Shown: positions 42,701-50,239 of the stretch, piece after piece | Position numbering within the stretch: position 1 is the first letter of the stretch | Layout of the letters: every line of letters begins with the position of its first letter | From: Aureimonas flava | Lineage (GTDB): Bacteria > Pseudomonadota > Alphaproteobacteria > Rhizobiales > Rhizobiaceae | Assembly: GCF_003583935.1 (NCBI RefSeq) | Contig: NZ_QYRN01000001.1 | Coordinates: 620,001 to 684,000 of the forward strand | DNA length: 64,000 bases | Reading direction: 5' to 3' | Program-made: the position numbers and the translations under genes | The notes under the pieces: model-generated | Database searches by the model: none | Told to the model about the DNA's origin: nothing | What the model saw: only the letters and a program-made list of their open reading frames with translations

Positions 42701-43171
42701 CCGAGCCTCGTCGTGTTGGCGACCTACACCGGGCAGGTCAAACTTCTCGAACTTCTCCTAAAGCCGAGGATCGACGCAGAGGGGCGACTTAGGGGCTTCG
42801 TCTCCCCACGCGGAGACGGGCGCTTCGTTTATACGAGCGACAGCTTCCAAGGCGGCGAGGCGGACGTGGTCCTGGCGAGCTTGGTGCGCAACAACGTCGT
42901 GGTCGGCAGGCCGGCTCTGGGGTTCTTGAGCAACCCGCAGCGATTGAACGTCCTCCTGAGCCGGGCGAGGCAGAAGCTTATCGTCGCGACGAGCCTCCAG
43001 TTCCTCTCCGATGTCGTGGACGGGACCGATCGAGACAGGACCGGCGGGCCATTGAGTTTCATCCGGACGCTCGTGGAGGAGTTGCGCGAATCGGCAGGCG
43101 AGGCGGACGCGGGCCATCCACGAGGCGCGACGATCCTGGCGCGGGACGAGCGCGGAAAGAGCGCCCGATGA
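39758..43171 (+). CDS. mkoA: Mokosh-like MkoA: pseudokinase domain fused to Upf1-type SF1 helicase
   Basis: This large cytoplasmic protein of about 1137 aa is probably an anti-phage effector or sensor. GTG 39758 behind GAGGAGG is preferred over TTG 39743. Residues about 15-260 have a Ser/Thr kinase shape: an N-lobe Lys region (EPCLMRLFAKTGTA) and a catalytic loop HDAGIVHGAIDGSAIF. HRD has become HGA (residue 155 on), and DFG has become GGY (176-178), so it should be inactive as a kinase. From about residue 595 an SF1 helicase of the COG1112 kind follows: GPPGVGKT (about 612-619), VFVEEAARA, IGDHRQLSPF, REQSRMHPAI, DSFQGGEADVVL and LNVLLSRARQKLIV. A kinase-helicase protein followed by a PLD protein is the described type I Mokosh layout. 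mkoB overlaps by four bases. Confidence 0.75.
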   Translation: MGRGSRQLGKHTLAARFRFSEDSIRVAGGALASRLARATDVETGEPCLMRLFAKTGTAIDEDVRRLVDGGIRRIRRVFSSRRAREVLVEVTEVVEDEHELGIVMLDPGTPLLGSARRTALRRQSCMTNRGRRDFWLNMSRVIEGLTNCHDAGIVHGAIDGSAIFAGDEQALSYRLGGYEACVHITDDPRPSEMALRTSSAVSFRQDLADLAEVIRSALGLGQPEEPVLTNIERRMLARMADPPHFQLYDGHVALSDLAEVIEDLARLGTSVEGELVLYPGQDVLRSDLPSLASGAIPAENREAVLRFVADDLLGPDTRLVGIDDRKVRVVTDLATYVVELVDDRIGMIVRGGKRRPNDAIADAVDIKRRIHLARHRGAAAERVRRLGNGALSWMGVREAPAPTAPFDDPPSWHALILLEAFALLRQQFRTFPVETIAPPRSRADLVWIAARSDEERAEQRKRLKLPPLAVALDREMKHDEGRADWTVSLSDTLGRPRERLPELALEMIDEIGGRLAYGFRSSEPVLTGQDLFLRPRTEAGTEGAIRRRLQNVVAARANVELLRALDDPASVAMDAALRAVAVPGEPPPDLDGSKRGAWEAIAEGRSINVVVGPPGVGKTYLITRLIESILVGTPNARILVASQNHETLITMEHELKEVLTAHGKIVVRVEKSEVQADATLLRQTSRACLEAALRSEITGPLVNPYREIREALRPTDVAERVLAERVMRDTDSLLLRSADVTLATTSSSFVEDMIADGEQFDWVFVEEAARANGAELIGALLLGNRRVMIGDHRQLSPFEADERKKFFEPFRAEELLKDGAERLASIPDLPPEVDTTFERLNADRGLLIDVLATATRLEEPFRSIAEREKEREVDLGRPSVVAKTLREQSRMHPAICRIVSRTFYDGDLVPTDRVMDRKATVRSRGGFPTSPIVVLDLPPLGTSSLRSFERRKRKDLTNPSEAAALVEAVKGVAPAVDAEVQPSLVVLATYTGQVKLLELLLKPRIDAEGRLRGFVSPRGDGRFVYTSDSFQGGEADVVLASLVRNNVVVGRPALGFLSNPQRLNVLLSRARQKLIVATSLQFLSDVVDGTDRDRTGGPLSFIRTLVEELRESAGEADAGHPRGATILARDERGKSAR

Positions 43172-44928
43172 TGATCTACATCGCGGCTTGGCACTATCGA
43201 GCACGTGTGGTCTTTCAGCGGACCTGGGGCTGGAGCCCGGTAGAGGAGCTCGTGCTCTTGCATCTCGATAACTCGCCTGGATCGATGGAGACCATCAGGG
43301 TCGATCTGGGTCTGGATGCGCAGGTGGTCGGTGCGACTTTGTCACGGCTGATGCGGTTCGGCTTGATCGAACTGCGGACATATCCCTCTCCATCCCTGAC
43401 CACGAGCGCGTTGGGTCGGCAGTTCATACGTTCAGGCCAGCCTCTGCCAGAGCGAACCGTTGATCGCGAGGTGCCCGTGAGCCTCGTCTACGAGCGCGTC
43501 GGCCAATCGGTGTTTAAGCGCCGGGACGTGGACTTTGTGCCCGAACGGGAGATCGGGCATTTCCACTCCGCCGTGAGGTTCTCGCGGGAGGAGCGTGACG
43601 AGACCGACGAGACAATGGCGCTACGCGTCGGACGTCACATGGCAGGCTCGATGCGGCCTGGGGAGTGGCTACGGGGTGTCACCGCCATCAACTCGGTCTT
43701 GCGGCGCGTCTACCTCAAGATCGACCTGACCGACGTGCGGAACGGCATCTTCCCAAAGAACGCGAGCGAGGAGCTCGTCGCTGCCCTTCGCGCGACGATG
43801 GAGAGCGGGAGCCTGCCGTCCCTCACGCGCGAGGAGCCTCCGCCGTCCCCATCCATCGAAACCGAATTTGGACCGGAAAACTTCCTTGTGGGATCCGCCG
43901 ATCATGTGGATCGGTTCGTCGAGATCGTGGATCGTGCCAGCCAAGACGTGTTCGTCCTTTCTACCTTCGTTGCTGACCAAGCTGATGAAAAGGGCCGCGA
44001 CCGCCGGAACCGCATCCTCGAAGCTCTGGAGCGTGCGCTCAAGCGTGGCGTGCGATGCCACCTATTCTTCGGGACCTCGCGCGACGAGCACGGCAAGCAC
44101 GCGCAGGCAATGGAAGACCTGCGCCTCAGGCTGTCGGCAGGAAGCGTAACCCGCGGGTACCTGAAGGTCCACCGTGATCCCGTCAGGAGCCATGCCAAGA
44201 TTTTGGCGGCCGACGACGGAGCGGGGGGCGCGGTCGCTGTCATCGGATCATGCAACTGGTTGTCGTCACCCTTTTCGGCCGTGGAGGCTTCGGTGATCCT
44301 TAAGGAAGCCGGTGCCGCGGCCATTGGCTTGAACATCCTGGGCTCCATCGTGGCGCCGCTCGCGGACGCGAGCCGATCCCGCGAGTCCTTGCGCTTCATG
44401 GCGGCCGAGCTACGCCGTTCCCTGGAAAGCCCCGGTAAGCGCCCAACGCCGTCCGCGCTCCCGAAAGCCCGCCTGTCCGTCGTCTACTCCGCCGACCACG
44501 AACGTTTGCTCCGGAAGGCGGCCCATGAAGCCGATCGGCGCTTCGTCTGTTGCACGCACAGGCTTGGTGCGCCGATGGTCCCGGCATTGTTCACTCCCGC
44601 GGAAGTGGCGGGTCGACGCCTGGAGGACGTAAGGGTGCTCTACTCACGGCAGACGGGACCCGTCAAACGACGTCACGTTTCCGAGCAGCGCGAGCGTCTC
44701 GACGGTCTGGTGCAGGTAATAGGGGTGAAAGAGCCCCAACTTCACTGCAAGTTCCTGCTTTGGGACGACGACGACGTGGTGGTCAGTACGATGAACTGGG
44801 GGTCACAGTCGGGAAGGGACGACGATCCGTTGGACGAGATTGGCGTCCACCTTCAAGGGCCTGGATTGGCAGCAGCGCTCCTCGAACGCGTCGAGCATTT
44901 GCTGCTGGCGACAGACGGAGGCGAGTGA
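43168..44928 (+). CDS. mkoB: Mokosh-like MkoB: phospholipase D-family nuclease
   Basis: This 586-aa protein starts in the mkoA stop (ATGA overlap). Residues about 15-90 resemble a winged-helix domain (VEELVLLHLDNSPGSMETIR, then LSRLMRFGLIELRTYPSPSL). Two PLD half-sites follow: HAKILAADD with GSCNWLSS (His342, Lys344), and HCKFLLWDDDD with STMNWGSQSG (His526, Lys528). Together they form one composite PLD active site, in this setting expected to cut nucleic acid. In described type I Mokosh systems the PLD protein is the nuclease partner of the helicase. Substrate and trigger are unknown. The gene is followed by about 340 bp without a gene and a terminator. Confidence 0.75.
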   Translation: MMIYIAAWHYRARVVFQRTWGWSPVEELVLLHLDNSPGSMETIRVDLGLDAQVVGATLSRLMRFGLIELRTYPSPSLTTSALGRQFIRSGQPLPERTVDREVPVSLVYERVGQSVFKRRDVDFVPEREIGHFHSAVRFSREERDETDETMALRVGRHMAGSMRPGEWLRGVTAINSVLRRVYLKIDLTDVRNGIFPKNASEELVAALRATMESGSLPSLTREEPPPSPSIETEFGPENFLVGSADHVDRFVEIVDRASQDVFVLSTFVADQADEKGRDRRNRILEALERALKRGVRCHLFFGTSRDEHGKHAQAMEDLRLRLSAGSVTRGYLKVHRDPVRSHAKILAADDGAGGAVAVIGSCNWLSSPFSAVEASVILKEAGAAAIGLNILGSIVAPLADASRSRESLRFMAAELRRSLESPGKRPTPSALPKARLSVVYSADHERLLRKAAHEADRRFVCCTHRLGAPMVPALFTPAEVAGRRLEDVRVLYSRQTGPVKRRHVSEQRERLDGLVQVIGVKEPQLHCKFLLWDDDDVVVSTMNWGSQSGRDDDPLDEIGVHLQGPGLAAALLERVEHLLLATDGGE

Positions 44929-45187
44929 CCGCCGTCGCGCCGGACCGGGTGCCGGCGTGTCGGGAGCCAACGCTCCGCGGCGCAGGGCCGGCCGTCACTG
45001 TTGCCGACGTTGGTCCTCGGCGTGGCTCAACCGGCATCTTGCGAAACCTGATCGGTTGACGTTGGAAGTTGGCGCGTCCGCGACGGCGGCCGACGGTCAC
45101 GTTCGCCGCAGGACGGGAGAATGCTAGTCCATCGAGATCCCTTCCGTCGGCTAGCCGGCGAAGCGGCCAAGGCGTCGACCGAGTTGG

Positions 45188-45233
45188 GGGAGGCGGCACC
45201 GCCCGACGCCGCCTCCCGGTTTGTTCGTTTGTT
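45188..45233 (+). terminator. Terminator downstream of mkoAB
   Basis: A perfect 10-bp stem (GGGAGGCGGC at 45188-45197, GCCGCCTCCC at 45208-45217) with a 10-base loop is followed by a T-rich run (GGTTTGTTCGTTTGTT). It lies 260 bp after mkoB and just before the end of the convergent zinc-ribbon gene. The stretch 44929-45187 holds no supported gene. Confidence 0.75.
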
Positions 45234-45271
45234 CAGGTTCCATCGACGGATCCTGCACACCAGCTTCGTCC

Positions 45272-45625
45272 TCAGAGCCCGTCGCAGGCATCACATCGGA
45301 CCCGCCACTGTCCGCCCTCGCTCCGCAGACGTCCCGACCAGCCACATCGATCGCAAATCCGCTTGGACGCCGCCTCGGCCCAGTCCACGATGTCCTCGAT
45401 GCGATCGCCGCCGTAATGCGTCATGCGCAAGGCGCCCCACTTCTCCTTGATGTCGGACCAGGCGAAATCGGCCCGCTCGTCGTCCTCGAGAGCCGCGTCG
45501 ACACGCCGGAACACCTCGGCGAGTAGATGGTCCCAGCCATCGCCGACAGCGAAGCCGAACGGCGTCCCACCAAACTGAGCGCTCCAGCGGCGGCCGAGGT
45601 GTCGGCGCCAGTCCGATTCGTCCAT
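45272..45625 (-). CDS. Small zinc-ribbon-like hypothetical protein
   Basis: ATG 45625 (MDESDWRRHLGRRWSAQFGG) gives 117 aa; the frame is open to 45688, but that would overlap the upstream ATPase. The pattern DIKEKWGALRM, then an AEAASKRICDRCGWSGRLRS stretch and RVRCDACDGL, places two CxxC pairs (CDRC and CDAC) in a probable zinc ribbon. Similar short proteins (KFGxLRFY...CexCG) are frequent on phages and islands, with unknown function. It is the last gene of the leftward block, 17 bp after the AAA+ gene. Confidence 0.65.
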   Translation of the reverse strand: MDESDWRRHLGRRWSAQFGGTPFGFAVGDGWDHLLAEVFRRVDAALEDDERADFAWSDIKEKWGALRMTHYGGDRIEDIVDWAEAASKRICDRCGWSGRLRSEGGQWRVRCDACDGL

Positions 45626-45641
45626 GTCCACCGACACTGCG

Positions 45642-47177
45642 TCAGTTCCGCCGTGCGAGCGACGCACGGGCGTCGAGAAGTGCCTCAACGTAGCGCCGCA
45701 GATCCCGCAGGCTCCCCTCTAGGCCGAAAGAGACGGTCAGCGCCTCGAGCTCCTCGACGTCGAGCGGCGGCTCCATGCCAAGGTCCAGCCCCCGCTCGCG
45801 GACGAGGTCGCGCCGGATCCGGTCGGCGAGCGCAGGCACGTGCGCCGAGGAGGGCAGAGGTACCTTCAGCACCCGAAGCCGGTTGAGCAGCGGGCCCGGG
45901 ATGCCAGTCGTTGAGTTCGCGGTACAGAGCCATACGACGTGCGAAGCGTCGAGCTCGGCATCGAGGAAGTGGTCTCGCCAGGCGCGGGACGACAGCGGCT
46001 CTAGGAGCGAGAGGAGAGGGTCATGGATGGCCCCGGCCGACGAACGCCCGGCCTTTTCCAATTCGTCAACCAGGATGCCGGGGTTGGCCACCTTGTGCTG
46101 GGCGAACAGCCGAAGCGGAACGGACGGGTGCGCGTCGCGCCATCGCCGGGGAGATCCTGTCAGGCTCTGATCCATGGTCGTGCCCGCGTCGACGGGGGCG
46201 AACGGGATGCCGAGCGCGTCAAGGACGTCCCTGCACAGGCGTGATTTACCAGCTCCCGGAGGTCCGACGAGAAGGACAGGACGAAGGCGCACCGGACGGC
46301 CCTCCGCGAGATCGCCGAGCATTCGCTCGATGGCGGCCGCAGCGTGAGGATGGGCGGCGAGGAGATCCCGTCGCACCTCGACGAGTTCGCGGGCCGGCAC
46401 GAGGGGAAGCGCGATGCCGAGGATGTCGCCGACGCCAGACTCCTTTCTCAGCTCGCGGGAAAGGTGAACATGGGGGACGACCACGATCTTCGGCGCCTCC
46501 TGCGGGGACGAGGCCGCGCCTGTCCGACCTGAGCCCTTGCCGACCTCCGCGCCATGCAACGTCGTGAGGCCGTAGCCGGCCGCGTAACCTTCCTGGTAGC
46601 CGATCTCCCGAGCATGCGAATCCACGGACGCCCAGAGAGCTGCCACAACCTCCAGCCCCAGCTCCTTCGGTTGCTGAGTCACTCCAACTGCGCCGGCGCG
46701 AAACTTGCTGTCGATGCCGTTGGCGAGAGCTCCCCAGCCCACGGCATGTCCGAGCATCCATTCGGCGTCGTTGACGGCGCGGGTGACAAGGCGGATGTCG
46801 TCCGGCTTCTCGAGGGTGCGCCCCCTGACCGTGTCGTGGAGGGCGACCATGAGATACGCCTCGGCCGCGCACCGCGCTGAGACCTCAAGTTGCGCCGAGC
46901 GGTACCGCCGGGCCGCGAGGTAGGCCAGCATCGTCCACTTCAGGGTCTCGTCGGCGGTCTCCAGCAGCTCGGCGAGCGGCATGTCGACGAGGTGCGGGAG
47001 GTCTGCCGCCGCGGCGTTGATGATGCTGTCGATGAGGAGGCGGGTGCGCCCGTGTGCCTGCTTAGCCAGCAGGATGCGCGCGCGCTCCTCAAGGGCAGCG
47101 GGCCCGCAGGACATCAGGTCATGGATGGGATGGCGCTCTCGCAGGCGCGCCGCTTCTTTTTCGGTCAGTGCGGTCAC
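45642..47177 (-). CDS. Lon-type AAA+ ATPase without protease domain
   Basis: GTG 47177 gives 511 aa. The N-terminal half (about residues 1-280) is helical and not recognised. The C-terminal AAA+ module has Walker A LLVGPPGAGKSRLCRDV, Walker B NPGILVDELEKAG, a sensor-1-like VVWLCTANSTTGIPGPLLNR and an Arg-rich sensor-2 segment RDLRRYVEAL. Spacing and wording resemble Lon's ATPase module, but the Ser-Lys protease domain is absent, so it should remodel rather than degrade. It sits in a leftward block with the 221-aa protein, the DUF6634-like gene and the zinc ribbon. A role in defence or element maintenance is inferred from context only. Confidence 0.82.
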   Translation of the reverse strand: MTALTEKEAARLRERHPIHDLMSCGPAALEERARILLAKQAHGRTRLLIDSIINAAAADLPHLVDMPLAELLETADETLKWTMLAYLAARRYRSAQLEVSARCAAEAYLMVALHDTVRGRTLEKPDDIRLVTRAVNDAEWMLGHAVGWGALANGIDSKFRAGAVGVTQQPKELGLEVVAALWASVDSHAREIGYQEGYAAGYGLTTLHGAEVGKGSGRTGAASSPQEAPKIVVVPHVHLSRELRKESGVGDILGIALPLVPARELVEVRRDLLAAHPHAAAAIERMLGDLAEGRPVRLRPVLLVGPPGAGKSRLCRDVLDALGIPFAPVDAGTTMDQSLTGSPRRWRDAHPSVPLRLFAQHKVANPGILVDELEKAGRSSAGAIHDPLLSLLEPLSSRAWRDHFLDAELDASHVVWLCTANSTTGIPGPLLNRLRVLKVPLPSSAHVPALADRIRRDLVRERGLDLGMEPPLDVEELEALTVSFGLEGSLRDLRRYVEALLDARASLARRN

Positions 47178-47393
47178 GAGGCTCTCGGAAGTTCAGGCCG
47201 CGGCACCAAGGTGAAGGGCGGCGGACCAATGGGCCTTACGCGGACATCAGGAAGGACGCCGCCTATCTGAAGCGTTCGCGGGCGGAGGGCTGGTGCAGCA
47301 CCGTCGGATCGCGACGGGGGCTCGAGCGCGAGCAAGATCGGCGGGACGGGTATGGCCGGACTTTTACCCTTTGGGGCGGCCGAGACGCCGTCC

Positions 47394-47729
47394 TCAATGC
47401 CACTTGCTTCGTATGGCGCGGGGGCCGAGCGTGTACCAGCGTGACAGCGTTCGGGCGACGCCGTGCTCGGGCGCCCAGACCCATAGGTCGGATGTCTCGC
47501 CGAGGCGCCCATCGCGGACGGAGGGGTGATGCTCCAGGATGCCGCGCAGGCACGGAACGGGCCGCGTCGACATGGACCAGTCGCGGATGTGGACGGCGTT
47601 TTCCCCGGCGAGTCGTGCCGGGTCGCCGCCGGCCTTCAGTGTTTCAATATCCGCGACGAGGTCCTTAAAGCGTTCGAGGTGCTCATCGAGCTGGAAGACC
47701 CGGCCGGAGGGTTGGATGATGATCGTCAT
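47394..47729 (-). CDS. DUF6634-like small protein
   Basis: ATG 47729 (MTIIIQPSGRVFQLDEHLER) gives 111 aa. A central LVADIETLKAGGDPARLAGE, then the C-terminal TSDLWVWAPEHGVARTLSRW with YTLGPRA, resembles DUF6634, small proteins common on alphaproteobacterial islands and plasmids. The family name is from memory and tentative. The function is unknown. The 216 bp between it and the ATPase gene contain nothing I can support. Confidence 0.6.
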   Translation of the reverse strand: MTIIIQPSGRVFQLDEHLERFKDLVADIETLKAGGDPARLAGENAVHIRDWSMSTRPVPCLRGILEHHPSVRDGRLGETSDLWVWAPEHGVARTLSRWYTLGPRAIRSKWH

Positions 47730-47850
47730 GGCTAGCTTGGCGTTGGCCGCCGCGGGGCGGCGCGCGGGAGGCAAAAATCGGGCAGCAGTTCGGGGGATGG
47801 TTCGTTGCGGCTCGCGGTCAAGCCGCAAGCGTCCAGGGCGTCTAGGCGGC

Positions 47851-48516
47851 TCAGGCGGCCCCTGCGCTGGCTTGCGACATGCTTGCAGACACGCGACTGC
47901 GGTACTCCTCCGAGATGGAGGCTATTCGCTCCGAGACGCTCCCGACGTCGGCGAAGGGCGCAGCGTCGTGGAAGAGCTCTGGGATGTCGCCGGCATAGAG
48001 CGTGAGCCAGCCCAGCGCCCGCCAGATCGGGGCGTCGGGATCGTTGTACGATTTCCAATCCTGCTGGTATGCTAAGGTCGCCGCGGTGACCGCAACCGGA
48101 ATGATCGAGTGCGTATCGCCGAGATTGACGGCGTAGATCCAGCACCTCAGCTTCCCGCTCCTCGCGTCGGGCGACCAGCCGCTCAGGTCCAGGTCCGGGT
48201 TCCTGAACGCCTCCGCCGTTGCCTGCACCGCTTTCAAGGATTCGGTCGCCAGCATCTCGCGGCAGGCCGAACTCAGCTCCGACTGGACGCCCTGCGGATC
48301 CCTTGCCTCCGCCTCCCGGAGCAAGTTCTCGGCGAAGCACCTCATGTCCCGGCCCAACTGCCCGCCCATGAAGGGAAAGCCGCGCAGCAACTGCTGCGCG
48401 GTCGGCAGCGAGTAGCCCGCGAGGATGCGTTCGCGCGCGTCGCTGCCCGGCAGGGCAACCTCTGCCCGCGAGGTGCTGTTGAGCGTTTGCGCGGCGTCCG
48501 CCGACGTGTCTGTCAT
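47851..48516 (-). CDS. Hypothetical 221-aa protein heading the leftward block
   Basis: I do not recognise the family. ATG 48516 (MTDTSADAAQTLNSTSRAEV) opens a soluble, largely helical sequence rich in Trp near the C-terminus (DLDLSGWSPDARSGKLRCWI, WRALGWLTLYAGDIPELFHD), with no signal peptide or membrane segment. It is the first gene of the leftward block and is divergent from the XRE regulator across a 45-bp palindrome, which makes it the likeliest target of that regulator. Confidence 0.65.
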   Translation of the reverse strand: MTDTSADAAQTLNSTSRAEVALPGSDARERILAGYSLPTAQQLLRGFPFMGGQLGRDMRCFAENLLREAEARDPQGVQSELSSACREMLATESLKAVQATAEAFRNPDLDLSGWSPDARSGKLRCWIYAVNLGDTHSIIPVAVTAATLAYQQDWKSYNDPDAPIWRALGWLTLYAGDIPELFHDAAPFADVGSVSERIASISEEYRSRVSASMSQASAGAA

Positions 48517-48622
48517 GGGATCGAACTCCCGGCACCTCTGGATGCCACCTCTCGGACCGGGTTGCGGCCCAGGCGAATCACCGCCGGCCAGTGCGCGATT
48601 CCGTCGCCTGCCCCGGTGAATG

Positions 48623-48667
48623 GAATGGGTAATAAACGGGATTTCAAATCCCGTCTATAACCCATTC
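48623..48667. promoter_or_regulatory. 45-bp palindrome, likely operator of the XRE regulator
   Basis: The sequence is symmetric about 48645: outer arms GAATGGGT/ACCCATTC (48623-48630, 48660-48667) and inner arms ACGGGATTT/AAATCCCGT (48636-48644, 48646-48654). Twenty of 22 base pairs match, with mismatches only in the joining five bases. It lies between the divergent 221-aa gene and xre. A TTGACA at 48701-48706 is the probable -35 for xre, with a poor -10 (GATCCT, 48723-48728). Confidence 0.65.
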
Positions 48668-48735
48668 TAATCCGGGATGCTGCCCGCCCTCCGCAAATTG
48701 TTGACACAAGGGGCCGCTCGGGGATCCTGGCCGGG

Positions 48736-49050
48736 ATGCCCGCAGACCCGAACCTTCTCAAAGCCGCGCGTATCCTGCTTGGCCTGTCGCAGGACGACCT
48801 GGCGAACGCGGTCGGCATCTCCCGGAAAAGCCTTGCCCGCGTCGAGGCCGGCGGCGTCGACTCCACGCTTGGGACGGTCGAGGCGATAAAGGTCGCCCTT
48901 GAACTGCGCGGCGTCACGTTCCTGGGAGGTTCGGAGTCGTTCGGACCGGGCTTGAGGGTGCCCGCCGACCTAGCCTCCGGATGGGAGGCCGAGAGGGCAC
49001 GCCTGGCGCTTGAACGTGGCCGCTCCAAAACCGAGAACGAGGAGCCCTGA
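48736..49050 (+). CDS. XRE-family transcriptional regulator
   Basis: This 104-aa DNA-binding protein from ATG 48736 has an HTH_3/Cro-C1 domain at residues about 7-60: LKAARILLGLSQDDLANAVG, then ISRKSLARVEAG. A short C-terminal tail (PADLASGWEAERARLALERG) may mediate dimerisation. It probably controls the leftward AAA+/DUF6634 block and itself through the 45-bp palindrome. Confidence 0.85.
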   Translation: MPADPNLLKAARILLGLSQDDLANAVGISRKSLARVEAGGVDSTLGTVEAIKVALELRGVTFLGGSESFGPGLRVPADLASGWEAERARLALERGRSKTENEEP

Positions 49051-49841
49051 GCACGCGTGCGGCGTGTCCGCGACGCGACGGAGGCTGATCCGGAACGACT
49101 GCCTAGTGTCGCGTCTGCCCGCCGCGACCGGGATCTCGGCAGGGCGGCGCGGCTCGCGGGGGGCTCCGGCCCGTCGCGGCCGCGGAGGGACAACCTTGTG
49201 CCGGCATCGTGCGCCCGACCGGGGCGGCCGCAGCGACGCGAGGGACTGCGATCCGCAGCTTGAAGGCAACGCGCGCCGTCCCTGGGCATGACCTCGGCCG
49301 TCGACGCTTTGTCGCGGGTCAGTCAACGAAGGCGGGGCTTGGCCCGAGGGACGGGTAGCGGGAGGCGACGGCGGTTCGCGTCATGGCACGGGCGGCCGCG
49401 CGAGTAGCTCGGCGCACGCGCTTTCCCGCGGCGAAGGTCAACGGGGAGGCTGCGCCCGAGGGTGTGCCTCACGTCGGGGGTCATTTTGGCCGCGACCTTC
49501 GCAACCGTTGCCCGCTAGCACCCGAAAGCTCCCTGCACGACAGACCAGCTCTGCCCATTTCTCAGCATCGCCGCGATGCCGGCGTTGCGCCTCGCGTCTT
49601 CGGGCAGACCCTTTGTAGCGACCGTCCGCCTTGGCTCTCACCTGACCCTCACCGATGCGCCGTCGGCGGTCCTCGTCGTCCGTCCTCGCGACCGCTGCGA
49701 GCATGTCGAGCACGTCGAGCATCATCGCGTTGACCGCGTCGAACATTCGACCGCACTAATCGGCGGGAATGGTTGTTGCAGCGACCAGAACGAATGCATC
49801 GTCGCAGTCGTTGGAACGTCAAAGCGCCAAGCTGAAGACCC
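49051..49841. other. Gene-free stretch between xre and the recombinase module
   Basis: About 790 bp in which all open frames look like noise: arginine-rich or cysteine-rich translations without family pattern or RBS. It may be decayed sequence left over from earlier insertions. The GC-rich character ends abruptly near 49840, where an AT-rich patch begins. Confidence 0.4.
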
Positions 49842-49865
49842 GTGAAAAATGAAATCATTCTTCAT
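49842..49865. repeat. 24-bp imperfect palindrome, copy 1
   Basis: It starts GTGAAAAATGAAATCATT and ends CTTCAT. It is almost the reverse complement of copy 2 at 49897-49920, 55 bp further. Both lie in an AT-rich island upstream of the TR-B operon and could be operators, accessory recombinase sites or transposon-end remnants. Confidence 0.6.
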
Positions 49866-49896
49866 TCCTGTATCTGCACAACGTTCTGGCAGCCTT

Positions 49897-49920
49897 GTGA
49901 AAAATGATTTCATTTTTCAC
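49897..49920. repeat. 24-bp palindrome, copy 2
   Basis: The arms GTGAAAAATGA and TCATTTTTCAC are perfectly inverse around a TT centre. A smaller inverted repeat CGAAT-GT-ATTCG (49921-49932) follows directly. A related ATTTTTCAC is found at the left end of the island (37841-37849). Confidence 0.65.
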
Positions 49921-50152
49921 CGAATGTATTCGATGGAGAATTATTCATTTACAGCGAGCGCGCGATTGATTTATCCATCATAGTTAGTCACGATGCCTGC
50001 CCATGTACCAGGAAGCGGCTTCTTATATCGTCAAGGTGCGGCGCTTCGCCGGCGGCGAGCAATGCCCGCTGGCCCACGATGCGAAAGTCATCCTCGCCCG
50101 CGCGCCGAACCTTTGCGCGTTGATCTCGCTTCGCCCGCGTAAGGGGTCGTCG

Positions 50153-50239
50153 GGAACGCTGACTTACACGAACCACAGCATCGAAGAGACCTCCCCTAAA
50201 CTGATACTCGGATTGCAGGACCACAGCACCAATGGCTAG
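50153..50239 (+). pseudogene. Relic of a TR-A recombinase 3' end
   Basis: The last 28 codons (GTLTYTNHSIEE to LQDHSTNG) align with the C-terminus of intact TR-A (AATYTNRSTEAT to LQDRSTNG), including the nucleophile Tyr. No catalytic domain precedes it; upstream similarity is lost at about 50153. Its stop sits in ATGGCTAG, overlapping the TR-B start exactly as at the left copy. The divergence from TR-A shows that the two junctions came from related but different elements. Confidence 0.75.

Noticed and set aside
49438-49746. 102-aa minus-strand frame between xre and the palindromes
   Set aside because: No RBS, no family pattern, and several equally long frames overlap it.
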